Shown one piece after another: positions 26,490 to 34,581 of a DNA stretch of 43,082 nucleotides (its first letter is position 1; each line of letters starts with the position of its first letter). The DNA is from Rhodospirillaceae bacterium (GTDB taxonomy: Bacteria; Pseudomonadota; Alphaproteobacteria; MPNO01; UBA2964): NCBI GenBank assembly GCA_002712335.1, contig PATI01000051.1, positions 11,178 through 54,259 of the forward strand, read 5' to 3'. A program made the translations under genes and the position numbers. The notes beneath the pieces are model-generated. The model was not told the DNA's origin and ran no database searches. It saw nothing but the letters and a program-made list of their open reading frames with translations.

Positions 26490-27914
26490 GTGATGGCACG
26501 TAAGGCCTTTCTAACATCAATTAGAACATCATTTGAGCAGGCAATCAGCACTCTTGAAATATTAGGTCATGACATAGGGGTAGATAGAGGGTTAGTAAAT
26601 CAAATCTTATCTGCTAACTCAACATATGTGGTTAGGTTTGGGGTAAGGTTAAGAGGAGAAATGCATACCTTTACCGGCTATCGGTCAGTACATTCTGAAC
26701 ACTTTGAACCTGTAAAAGGAGGCATTCGATATGCACCTAATGTTAAACAAAATGAGGTTGAAGCACTTGCAGCTTTAATGAGTTTTAAGTGTGCACTAGT
26801 TGAAGTGCCCTTTGGAGGAGCAAAGGGAGGGTTAGTTATTGATCCTCAAAAATGGAGTGAGGATGAACTTGAAAGAATTACACGTAGATTCACCCAAGAG
26901 CTATCTAAGAGAGATTTGATCAGTCCTTCTCAAAATGTTCCGGCACCAGACATTGGTACTGGCGAGAGAGAAATGGCCTGGATCGCTGATGAATATCTAA
27001 AACTTCATCCTGCTGAACTAAATGCATGGGCTTGTGTAACTGGGAAGCCTATCTCAAGAGGTGGGATTGCGGGTCGTTCCGAAGCAACTGGTCGAGGCAT
27101 TCAATATGCGTTAAGAGCTTTTTTTAAAAATACATGTGATTTAAAAAAGACTGGACTATCATCTGGGATCGCAAAGAAAAGAGTCATTGTGCAGGGTCTT
27201 GGAAATGTGGGATTTCATGCAGCTTTATTTCTGTCTAAAGAAGACGGTGCGATTGTAACCCATGTTTTGGAGCGTAATGGGTCAATCGTAAATCAAAACG
27301 GGATCGACATCCAAAAATTGGGGGATTATATAAATACGAATGGAACTGTAGAGGGGTTTCCTGATTTTGTTCCTGAAGGGACAAAGCTATTAGAAGAACA
27401 AACTGATATCTTAATTCCTGCAGCCATGGAATTAGTGATAACAGAAACAAATGCATCATCAATCAAAGCGCCGTTAATAGTCGAAGCCGCAAATGGACCT
27501 ATTTCAGCGGAAGCCGATAAAATTTTGCGCGATATGGGAAAAATTATCATACCTGATTTGTATGCTAACGCTGGGGGAGTGACTGTAAGCTACTTTGAAT
27601 GGATTAAGAATCTCAGTCATATAAGATTTGGTCGGATGCAGCGGCGAGCGGAAGAAGTTCGTTTTGGGGCATTAATAGACGGTATAACTAGCGTTACCGG
27701 TGCAAAGTTCCCTGAACATTTGGCGAAACGGGCCATTGACGGTGGAAAAGAGATTGATCTTGTGAGATCGGGCTTGGAAGATACAATGCGCAGTACGTAT
27801 GAAGTTATTTCAGAAACTTGGAATTCACATCCAGATATCAAAGATCTTAGAATGGCGGCCATGATCGTTGCAATAAAAAGGATAGCTCAAAGCTACTCTT
27901 CAATGGGGATTTGA
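26490..27914 (+). CDS. Glu/Leu/Phe/Val dehydrogenase (glutamate dehydrogenase type)
   Basis: A 474-residue amino-acid dehydrogenase. Substrate-side residues are KGGIRYAP (76-83), catalytic Lys112 in GGAKGG with Lys100 in MSFKC, and Asp154 in PAPDIGTG. The Rossmann motif QGLGNVG follows around residue 235. The segment PISRGGIAGRSEATGRG is typical of glutamate dehydrogenase. It is about 50 residues longer than most bacterial hexameric enzymes, mainly at the N-terminus. Two starts are adjacent, GTG 26490 and ATG 26493. It interconverts an amino acid and a 2-oxo acid and may assimilate ammonia released by deaminating pathways. The 204-base gap upstream is A+T-rich with nothing recognisable. Confidence 0.92.
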   Translation: MMARKAFLTSIRTSFEQAISTLEILGHDIGVDRGLVNQILSANSTYVVRFGVRLRGEMHTFTGYRSVHSEHFEPVKGGIRYAPNVKQNEVEALAALMSFKCALVEVPFGGAKGGLVIDPQKWSEDELERITRRFTQELSKRDLISPSQNVPAPDIGTGEREMAWIADEYLKLHPAELNAWACVTGKPISRGGIAGRSEATGRGIQYALRAFFKNTCDLKKTGLSSGIAKKRVIVQGLGNVGFHAALFLSKEDGAIVTHVLERNGSIVNQNGIDIQKLGDYINTNGTVEGFPDFVPEGTKLLEEQTDILIPAAMELVITETNASSIKAPLIVEAANGPISAEADKILRDMGKIIIPDLYANAGGVTVSYFEWIKNLSHIRFGRMQRRAEEVRFGALIDGITSVTGAKFPEHLAKRAIDGGKEIDLVRSGLEDTMRSTYEVISETWNSHPDIKDLRMAAMIVAIKRIAQSYSSMGI

Positions 27915-28320
27915 TTTTAAAAATTAATTGCCGCCGGAAAGCTCGTAAGGCCGGAGTAAGTTACTTGGGCTTTATGTTGCTGTGCAGACTTTGTTGTCTC
28001 TGCAAATGGCCTCATGTTCGCCCTTGGTTTTTTTTGAAGCTGTGCAATGTAAGAAACCTGCTTTAACGCAATTACAACTGATGATAAGCATTTATAAAAA
28101 GGTCTTAAATATAGAGGATAAGGCCGAACGGATTAAAAAAATATATGAAAACAATGAGAAAAGAAGTGGAGATTATTGGGTATTCCTGTGGGGTAGAGGA
28201 GGCCCGTCTGCTGCGGAGGGATCATTGTCGGGTCATCATGCCCAATGGAAAACCTAAAGGGCTACATGAAGTATTACCGGAAAATGTTACGTAGCGTGTC
28301 TCTTGGAAGATGAAACGGCT
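27915..28320. other. About 400-base region with no secure gene
   Basis: A 91-codon frame (27982-28257, GTG start, no ribosome site) and the short frame at 28145-28294 overlap in different phases; neither is compelling. The spacer is less A+T-rich in its second half than other spacers here, so a decayed gene or a small protein is possible. No terminator with a T run was found after the glutamate-dehydrogenase-like gene. Confidence 0.35.
28145..28294 (+). CDS. Possible 49-residue small protein
   Basis: The frame MKTMRKEVEIIGYSCG continues to LHEVLPENVT before TAG, with protein-like composition and a charged, beta-then-loop look. There is no clear ribosome site, and two ATGs (28145, 28154) are possible. 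It overlaps another open frame of opposite plausibility. It could be a remnant C-terminus of a lost gene. Offered as a weak candidate only. Confidence 0.25.
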   Translation: MKTMRKEVEIIGYSCGVEEARLLRRDHCRVIMPNGKPKGLHEVLPENVT

Positions 28321-29493
28321 ATGAAAATTTCAGTGACACATGATGAAATGGTAGGTCGAGCGCGCTCTCTTGTTCCGTTTTTAAGAAAAAAGGCCGCGGC
28401 AACTGAGTTAAATCGTTCAATGCTTCCCGAAGTTTATGATAAATTGGAAGCGTCTGGTTTGTTAAAGGTCATGTTAGCTCCAAACCTTGGCGGTTTAGGT
28501 ATGTATTTACCCACCCACATAGAGACAGTTATGGAAACAGCTAGGGGATGTGGATCAACGGCATGGTTACACAGTCTGATCGGTAATCAAAATTATCTTG
28601 TAGGATGGTATCCAAAAGAAGCTCAGGATGAAGTAAAAAGTAGTGGTTTACCAATTTTCACCTGTTTGGTAATGGGTGCTACTACTACTGCTGTTGCAGC
28701 AAAAAATGGTGTCCTTCTTACAGGTAAATGGCCTTATGTAACTGGCGTTGACCAAGCAAACTGGCTAATGCTTAGCGCTCATGATCCAAATAACAAAAAA
28801 CGTAACCTTACCTGCCTAATTCCTAAACATTCTGTAAACATAGAGGACGACTGGGATTGCTTCGGCATGAGAGGTACGGGCAGTAAAACTGTATCTCTTA
28901 AAAATGAGTTTGTGCCAAATCATCGCATACTATGTTTTCGTGAGGCTGAAGCAAATGGGATTCCTGGTTCCTTAATAAATGATGGTTTACTATACCAATA
29001 TAATCCTACTTCGACAGTATTTGCATTTGTCGTAGCGGCCCCGGCAGTTGGCCTAGCCGAAGCTGCTGTTAAAGCTTATCGACATAGATTAGAGGTTCGT
29101 ACCAATTCCAGAATGCCTTCGATGCAGAAGGAGTGGGGGGCGTCACAGGCCCGTCTCGGGCGGGCACGGGCGCAATGTGATATGGCAAGGGCAACTGTTC
29201 TTGAAAATGTAAATCAGTTAATGGATCAGCTTCAGCATAAAAAACAAGTCTCGGAGCAGGATCGCGTGAGATATCGAATGTCTATGGTCGAAATTGTTCG
29301 TATTTGTAGCGAATTGATTTATGAATTATTTTGTGATGCTGGAACGGGTGTGATGATGGGAGGCAATGAATTACAACGCATCTTTCGTGATATTCATGTC
29401 TTACGAAGTCATTTCGTAATTTTGCCCGAATTTGCAGCAGCAAACTCCGGAAGGGTGCAACTTGGTCTATCACCGAAAGGACCATTTATATAA
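28321..29493 (+). CDS. Acyl-CoA-dehydrogenase-fold flavin monooxygenase (HsaA/HpaH-like), copy 1
   Basis: A 390-residue protein from ATG 28321; a TTG at 28303 would add six residues. It has the acyl-CoA dehydrogenase fold of two-component group D monooxygenases such as HsaA and 4-hydroxyphenylacetate 3-hydroxylase C2. Typical segments are ARSLVPFLRKKAA near the N-terminus, ARGCGSTAWLHS, GKWPYVTGVDQANW, the MRGTGSKTV substrate/flavin loop, and a C-terminal HVLRSHFVILPE, where HsaA-like enzymes have a catalytic His. Such enzymes ortho-hydroxylate phenols using reduced flavin from a separate reductase, which is not encoded nearby. It is a paralogue of the next gene. Confidence 0.85.
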   Translation: MKISVTHDEMVGRARSLVPFLRKKAAATELNRSMLPEVYDKLEASGLLKVMLAPNLGGLGMYLPTHIETVMETARGCGSTAWLHSLIGNQNYLVGWYPKEAQDEVKSSGLPIFTCLVMGATTTAVAAKNGVLLTGKWPYVTGVDQANWLMLSAHDPNNKKRNLTCLIPKHSVNIEDDWDCFGMRGTGSKTVSLKNEFVPNHRILCFREAEANGIPGSLINDGLLYQYNPTSTVFAFVVAAPAVGLAEAAVKAYRHRLEVRTNSRMPSMQKEWGASQARLGRARAQCDMARATVLENVNQLMDQLQHKKQVSEQDRVRYRMSMVEIVRICSELIYELFCDAGTGVMMGGNELQRIFRDIHVLRSHFVILPEFAAANSGRVQLGLSPKGPFI

Positions 29494-29630
29494 AAGTTCT
29501 CACACTAATTTGAAATTATCTTTCCTCCAAATTACATGACAATAGTATATAATTTTGCAAAACTTTGTTTTATGTTCGAGCTAGTCAACTATTTACAAAA
29601 TCCTATGATGATAAGAAACGTGATCTGACT

Positions 29631-30845
29631 ATGCCTGATACTGGATGCAGCATCGATATTATCCGAGAAGAATTGAGAGAAAAGGCCCGTTCCATGGTAC
29701 CTACTCTGCGTGGACGGGCAGCAGAATCTGAGACGAATAGGCGGTTACCAGACATTACTCATAGAGAGTTTTTAGAAGCGGGTTTTTATAAAATGTTTCA
29801 GCCTCACCGGTACGGCGGATATGAATTGAGCTGGGACAGTATTTTGGATATTGCTGCTGAGTTAGGCCGGGGCTGCGGGTCGAGTTGTTGGGTATTTACT
29901 AACCTAACTGGTCAGTCGTGGATCAATGGAATGAAATGTGAGCAGGCGCAAGACGATGTTTGGGCCGACAATCCGGATGCAGTTATTGCCTCATCCTTTC
30001 CAGGAAAAGATGCCACTGTTAAGATCGTTGAAGGTGGTTGGGTAGCGAACGGAACATGGGGTTTTTCCAGCGGGATTGATTTTGCCGACTGGAGTAACGT
30101 TCAACTTTTCGTGCCCCAAGACAATGCCCCCCCACAACATCAATTTGCTTTGGTACCAAAAACTGATTTTTTTTCTTTCGTTGATGACTGGAACCCTAGC
30201 GGTCTTGCTGCAACTGGTAGTCGTTCGTTCGTTTTAAAAGAGGTATTTATTCCTAAACACCGAGCAATTTCAGCTGCAGAGGTTCAGGGTGGAGCAACGC
30301 CGGGAAGCAAGGTTAACCCAAGCCCCCTATACAAACTTCCCTTATTTGCGCTAGGGACTAAACAATTTTCCTCGACAGCCGTGGGCATCTCGCTCGGGGC
30401 GCTGGATGCAATGTGGACTGATTTATCAATCCGAAAATCAGTGGCAGGAGTGAAACTCAGTGAACAGGGAACAGTACAAGCACGTGTCGCTGAGGCAAGT
30501 ACTGAAATAGATGCAGCCAAGGCACTCTTATCAAGCGACTTTAAAGAAGGTATGCAAGTAGCTGCAGGCGACAGACCGCCTACGCAGGACCAACGCGCTC
30601 GTTGGCGTAGAAATAATGCATATGCCGGTAAATTATGTGTACAGGCTGTTGAACGTTTATTTCCTCTCGCTGGAGGTCGAGGTTTGGTGTTCGATAGTAT
30701 ATTTCAAAGAGCCGTCAGAGACGTGCATGCAGCTACTTCCCAAAATAGCATGGCTTGGGATGTCGCGGCGATGATGTATGCACAGCAAAGGTTCGGAGCT
30801 GTAATTTCAGACCCTCGATATTTTCCTGATGTCAAAAAGGGTTAA
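29631..30845 (+). CDS. Acyl-CoA-dehydrogenase-fold flavin monooxygenase (HsaA/HpaH-like), copy 2
   Basis: A 404-residue paralogue of the preceding gene; the start is taken at ATG 29631 rather than the upstream TTG at 29565. Shared landmarks include KARSMVPTLRGRAAESETNR, GRGCGSSCWV, GTWGFSSGIDFADW and LAATGSRSFVL. The C-terminal RDVHAATSQNSM segment keeps the Arg-Asp-hydrophobic-His pattern of copy 1 but differs afterwards. Two such subunits side by side could form a mixed oligomer or act on successive substrates. It is followed 36 bases later by a VOC protein, echoing HsaA-HsaC style hydroxylation then ring cleavage, an inference from order only. Confidence 0.85.
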   Translation: MPDTGCSIDIIREELREKARSMVPTLRGRAAESETNRRLPDITHREFLEAGFYKMFQPHRYGGYELSWDSILDIAAELGRGCGSSCWVFTNLTGQSWINGMKCEQAQDDVWADNPDAVIASSFPGKDATVKIVEGGWVANGTWGFSSGIDFADWSNVQLFVPQDNAPPQHQFALVPKTDFFSFVDDWNPSGLAATGSRSFVLKEVFIPKHRAISAAEVQGGATPGSKVNPSPLYKLPLFALGTKQFSSTAVGISLGALDAMWTDLSIRKSVAGVKLSEQGTVQARVAEASTEIDAAKALLSSDFKEGMQVAAGDRPPTQDQRARWRRNNAYAGKLCVQAVERLFPLAGGRGLVFDSIFQRAVRDVHAATSQNSMAWDVAAMMYAQQRFGAVISDPRYFPDVKKG

Positions 30846-30881
30846 ATAACGATAATTTACTTTTTTAATAAGGAGATTGTT

Positions 30882-31361
30882 ATGGCAAAATTGAGACACA
30901 TCGCAATGTCAGTTGATGACCCAGAAAAAACAGCTGATTTTTATTGTGAGGCATTTGATATGGAAAGGGTCGGGAAAACAGACTCTCCGCTAGCCAAGGG
31001 TTGTTATGTATCAGATGGGGTTATCACGGTTGCTCTCTTAAAATATAAAACTGATCATTGGGCCGGTTACGTCGAAGGTGAAGACGAACGAGGTAAGGAT
31101 TACGTCGGTCTTCATCATATAGGTTTTTGGGTGGATGATGCAGAAGAGGCTGACAAAAAAATAGAAAAAGCTGGTGGAAAATACTTTATGGGACGACCCG
31201 ATCAGAAGGCTCCAACAACCTTCTATGAAATTAAATACCGTGATCCTAACGGGGTGATATTTGATGTAACACATTTAGGTTGGGGAGGAGCGACTAAGGA
31301 TGTTGTTCCTGCTGCAGGAACACCAGAGCCTCCGTCTCGAGGTCACCCAAAGGATAATTGA
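30882..31361 (+). CDS. VOC-superfamily protein (possible extradiol dioxygenase or isomerase)
   Basis: A 159-residue VOC protein with modules RHIAMSVDDPEKTADFY (5-21) and HHIGFWVDDAEEA (78-90). Candidate metal ligands are His6 and His79, while the usual C-terminal Glu position is Asp128 in GVIFDVT, so metal binding may be altered. A Pro-rich tail (about 143-159) ends the protein. AAGGAG lies seven bases before the ATG. Its stop codon directly abuts the stop of the convergent ABC-F gene, leaving no spacer. It probably works with the two flavin monooxygenases upstream. Confidence 0.85.
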   Translation: MAKLRHIAMSVDDPEKTADFYCEAFDMERVGKTDSPLAKGCYVSDGVITVALLKYKTDHWAGYVEGEDERGKDYVGLHHIGFWVDDAEEADKKIEKAGGKYFMGRPDQKAPTTFYEIKYRDPNGVIFDVTHLGWGGATKDVVPAAGTPEPPSRGHPKDN

Positions 31362-33257
31362 TTACGATTTGGAAATTTTCGCCTCGGCTTTTTCAAGACT
31401 GTCTTGTATTTTTATCCAAGATTCCTCAGCCTCTGCAAGAGATTTAGCAGCATAAGCGGCCTTGATCTGTAATGATTTGATTTTGTCATTTTCTTCTTGT
31501 TCGTAAAGGTCTGGATCGGCAAGAACTTTTTGTAATTCCTTTACTTCTGATGTTAGTTGCATGACGGTATTTTCAGCAAGATGTAGCTGTTTTTTTAAGG
31601 GCGCCAATTTATTTCTTTGTTCTGCTGCAAGCCGCCGCCGTTCTTTTTTCTCGGTCTTGGGTATATTTTTTTGTTCTGTTTTTTCTACTTTTTTGTCTCC
31701 TCCTTTTGTTAGCAAGGTTCGGTATTCGTTTAGGTCCCCGTCATAGGGCAAAACAGTTCCTTGATTGACCAACCAAAGCCTATCGGCGGTGAGTTCAAGA
31801 ACGTGCGGGTCGTGGCTGACGATAACGACTGCGCCTTCAAAGGAATTTATAGCCTGAATAAGAGCTTCGCGCGCAATAATATCAAGGTGGTTTGTAGGTT
31901 CATCAAGTAAGAGAATATGGGGATTATCGCAACACATCATGGCGAACAATAATCTCGCTTTTTCTCCACCAGAAAGGTTTTTAATTTTTGTGTCTGCTCT
32001 TTCTTGGGAAAATCCAAATCGTCCAAGGTGAGCCCGCAGTTTTACTTCAAGGTCCTTGGGGTGCTTGTGCGAAATTTCAATTAGTGGTGTGGCCTCAAAA
32101 TTAAGCTCCTCTGTTTGATGCTGAGCAAAATAACCCACACGAACTTTTTTCGAATGGTTAAAATGTCCGGATATCGCTTCTAGCCGTCCTGCTAGGAGTT
32201 TTATAAGGGTTGATTTACCGTTGCCGTTAGCCCCAATTAAGGCAATTCGGTCCTCCATGTCCAAACGAAACGAGACATCTTTGAGTACAACCTTGCCGTC
32301 ATATCCGATAGAGACATTGTCTACACTGTAAAGTGGAGGTGGTAAGGGTTTCGGACTTGGAAAGTCGAAAGCGATCAGGTCATGATCAGGCTGTTTCAGC
32401 AGGGGTTGCATTTTTTCCAAAAGTTTTAATCGGGATTGTGCTTGTCTGGCCTTGCTAGCCTTGTACCGGAAGCGATCAATAAATTTTTGTATGTGGGCGC
32501 GTTGGGCTTCTTGTCTTTGTCGTTCAGCCTCTACCCTGTGTATTTGAGCACGAAAGTTAGTTTCAAATTGATCATAGCCACCGGAGTAAAGTTTCAACTT
32601 AGCATTATCCAAGTGCAAAATCTGGTCTACAACACGGTTTAACAAACCACGGTCATGGCTCACAACAAGAATTGTTCCCTCATCCCGCCGTAAATATTCT
32701 TCGAGCCACAGACCTGCCTCAAGGTCAAGGTGATTGGAGGGTTCGTCAAGGAGTAATAAATCAGGCTTTGTGAATAGCAGACCAGCAAGAGCAACGCGCA
32801 TCCGCCAACCCCCAGAGAATTCTTTACACGGACGCCGTATTTCCGATTCCGCGAAACCAAGACCAGAAAGAATTCGAGCCGCTTTTGAATGCGCACGATG
32901 TGCCTCTTTCTCATACAATCGAGAATGAATTTCTGCTATACGATTTGGGTCGGTCGCGGTCTTAGACTCTTTTTCCAACCTAGTAAGCTCTTTGTCAGCG
33001 CTCATTACGGTGTCAATAAGATTTAGCGAACTTTCTGGAACTTCTTGTTCAGTAATACCAATTTGCCAACGATGGGGAAAATTAATTGTACCTGTATCTG
33101 GAGTTAGACTTCCTTTTATCAAATTGAGAAGTGTTGTTTTCCCTGCGCCATTGCGGCCCACAAACCCGACTCGTTGTCCTTCATTGATAGCCACTTCAGA
33201 GTTTTCAAAAAGTATCCGGGGGCCTATCCGGTATGTAAGCCGTTCAATACGCAACAT
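31362..33257 (-). CDS. ABC-F family ATPase (YheS/Uup-like)
   Basis: A 631-residue soluble protein with two ABC domains and no membrane segments. Walker A motifs are GRNGAGKTT (34-42) and GANGNGKST (342-350), signatures FSGGW (147-151) and LSGGEK (428-433), and Walker B DEPSNHLD (171-178) and DEPTNHLD (452-459). The interdomain linker (about 238-300) is basic and helical, and residues about 530-631 form a charged coiled coil. This is the ABC-F layout of translation factors that act at the ribosome. The first signature is unusual (GGW instead of GGQ). It follows the 82-residue gene by about 50 bases. Probably a housekeeping gene. Confidence 0.93.
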   Translation of the reverse strand: MLRIERLTYRIGPRILFENSEVAINEGQRVGFVGRNGAGKTTLLNLIKGSLTPDTGTINFPHRWQIGITEQEVPESSLNLIDTVMSADKELTRLEKESKTATDPNRIAEIHSRLYEKEAHRAHSKAARILSGLGFAESEIRRPCKEFSGGWRMRVALAGLLFTKPDLLLLDEPSNHLDLEAGLWLEEYLRRDEGTILVVSHDRGLLNRVVDQILHLDNAKLKLYSGGYDQFETNFRAQIHRVEAERQRQEAQRAHIQKFIDRFRYKASKARQAQSRLKLLEKMQPLLKQPDHDLIAFDFPSPKPLPPPLYSVDNVSIGYDGKVVLKDVSFRLDMEDRIALIGANGNGKSTLIKLLAGRLEAISGHFNHSKKVRVGYFAQHQTEELNFEATPLIEISHKHPKDLEVKLRAHLGRFGFSQERADTKIKNLSGGEKARLLFAMMCCDNPHILLLDEPTNHLDIIAREALIQAINSFEGAVVIVSHDPHVLELTADRLWLVNQGTVLPYDGDLNEYRTLLTKGGDKKVEKTEQKNIPKTEKKERRRLAAEQRNKLAPLKKQLHLAENTVMQLTSEVKELQKVLADPDLYEQEENDKIKSLQIKAAYAAKSLAEAEESWIKIQDSLEKAEAKISKS

Positions 33258-33307
33258 TTTTTATAAAAGTCAGTCCGTCAAATAGAGTGGAAGTTTTTGT
33301 AAATGGT

Positions 33308-33556
33308 TTATTTTTCGGGCGGTAGAATTTCGACGGTACAAACCTCTTCAATCAGATGTCCGCGGCCAATATCATTGAGATGCATTCGTTTTTGTTCGTT
33401 TGAAAGGACTTTACCTAAACCGTGATTCATCATTAGGACGATGGATCTATCTCCCATGTCGAGCCAGTAGCTTCTTCTGACCAATTTACCATTGGCATCT
33501 CTTGCAAAAGGGTTATCCGGTTCTGCACCCATGTCCGGTTCGTAGAACTTAGCCAT
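33308..33556 (-). CDS. Small conserved-looking protein of unknown function
   Basis: An 82-residue protein from ATG 33556 (MAKFYEPDMG), preceded by GAAGGAA at good spacing; a TTG 12 bases upstream is less likely. It is acidic-to-neutral, with an Arg-rich middle (KLVRRSYWLDMGDRSIVLMMNHGLG) and no signal peptide or membrane helix. I do not recognise a family. It lies upstream of and in the same direction as the ABC-F gene. Confidence 0.55.
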   Translation of the reverse strand: MAKFYEPDMGAEPDNPFARDANGKLVRRSYWLDMGDRSIVLMMNHGLGKVLSNEQKRMHLNDIGRGHLIEEVCTVEILPPEK

Positions 33557-33683
33557 AATTTCCTTCAATAAATTATAAGAGGCATTAAATTGCCCAGCTT
33601 TTTAAAAATTCGCAAGTGTTCTGTTCCCAAGCTGACTAATATTACGCTAAATTCTGAAAAAATAACTTCTAAGGGTATGAGAT

Positions 33684-34565
33684 ATGGATTGTTTAGATAG
33701 ACGGGAACGTTTTCGAGCAGTAATTGAAGGAGATGAGTGCGTATACCCGGGTTCTGTATTTGATCCGATTTCAGCGAGAATAGCCGAGGAACTAGGGTTT
33801 GAAGTAGGAATGTTTGCTGGGTCTGTTGCCTCTTTGACAGTTTTGGGTGCACCGGACCTAATTCTTCTAACCCTTTCCGAGTTTGCCAATCAGGCATATC
33901 GTATTTGTCGTGCGGGTAATTTACCACTTTTAGTTGATGCAGATAATGGATATGGAAATGCTCTCAATGTTCGGAGAACGGTTGAAGAGCTCGAGACCGC
34001 AGGAGTAGCGGCTTTGACTATAGAAGATACGGAATTACCTCAAGGGTATGGGTCTCCTGGGTCTCAAAGCTTAATTTCCATAGAGGAAGGGGTCGGAAAG
34101 ATGAAGGCGGCAATTGATGGACGTCAAGACCCAACCCTCGTCATTGCCGGTCGCACAAGTGCAATGGGTATAACTGGCCCAGAAGATACTGTCGCCCGAA
34201 TTAAGGCTTACGAAAATGTGGGAGTTGATGCGATTTTCCTTTCAGGAGTGTCAAGCAGCGAACAGCTTGAAATAGTATCTAATGCTATAAGTATTCCGAT
34301 TTTTTTGGGTGGTGCCGCCTCAGCTTTAGGAAGTATTCATACTCTGAGTGCTTCGGGTGTAAGAATTTGTCTTCAGGGACATCAAGCATTTCAAGCGTCT
34401 GTCAACGCAACATATACGACGCTTAAAGCTCTTCGTGAAGGAACCAACCCTTCTGAGCTTAAATCTGTCGCACCTAAAACTATGTTAGATCGCTTATCCC
34501 GGAGTGACGATCACAAGAGGTGGATGCAGATTTGGCTCGGTGGTGAAATGTCTGAACGAGATTAA
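33684..34565 (+). CDS. Isocitrate lyase/PEP mutase-superfamily lyase (oxaloacetate-decarboxylase-like)
   Basis: A 293-residue TIM-barrel enzyme. Mg-binding residues sit in VDADNGYGN (Asp85, Asp87) and IEDTE (Glu114, Asp115). The gating loop reads ELPQGYGSPG and lacks the KKCGH cysteine of isocitrate and methylisocitrate lyases, so C-C lyase activity of that type is unlikely. This pattern resembles the Pseudomonas-type oxaloacetate decarboxylase and other 2-oxo-acid-acting members. It could remove the C4 end product of a ring-cleavage pathway. It diverges from the small gene at 33556 and converges on the aldehyde dehydrogenase with 16 bases between them. Confidence 0.83.
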   Translation: MDCLDRRERFRAVIEGDECVYPGSVFDPISARIAEELGFEVGMFAGSVASLTVLGAPDLILLTLSEFANQAYRICRAGNLPLLVDADNGYGNALNVRRTVEELETAGVAALTIEDTELPQGYGSPGSQSLISIEEGVGKMKAAIDGRQDPTLVIAGRTSAMGITGPEDTVARIKAYENVGVDAIFLSGVSSSEQLEIVSNAISIPIFLGGAASALGSIHTLSASGVRICLQGHQAFQASVNATYTTLKALREGTNPSELKSVAPKTMLDRLSRSDDHKRWMQIWLGGEMSERD

Positions 34566-34581
34566 TTTTCTTTAATTAAAT

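Noticed and set aside
33565..33927. 120-codon open frame on the minus strand
   Set aside because: Overlaps the start of the well-supported isocitrate-lyase-like gene and its upstream region; not protein-like.
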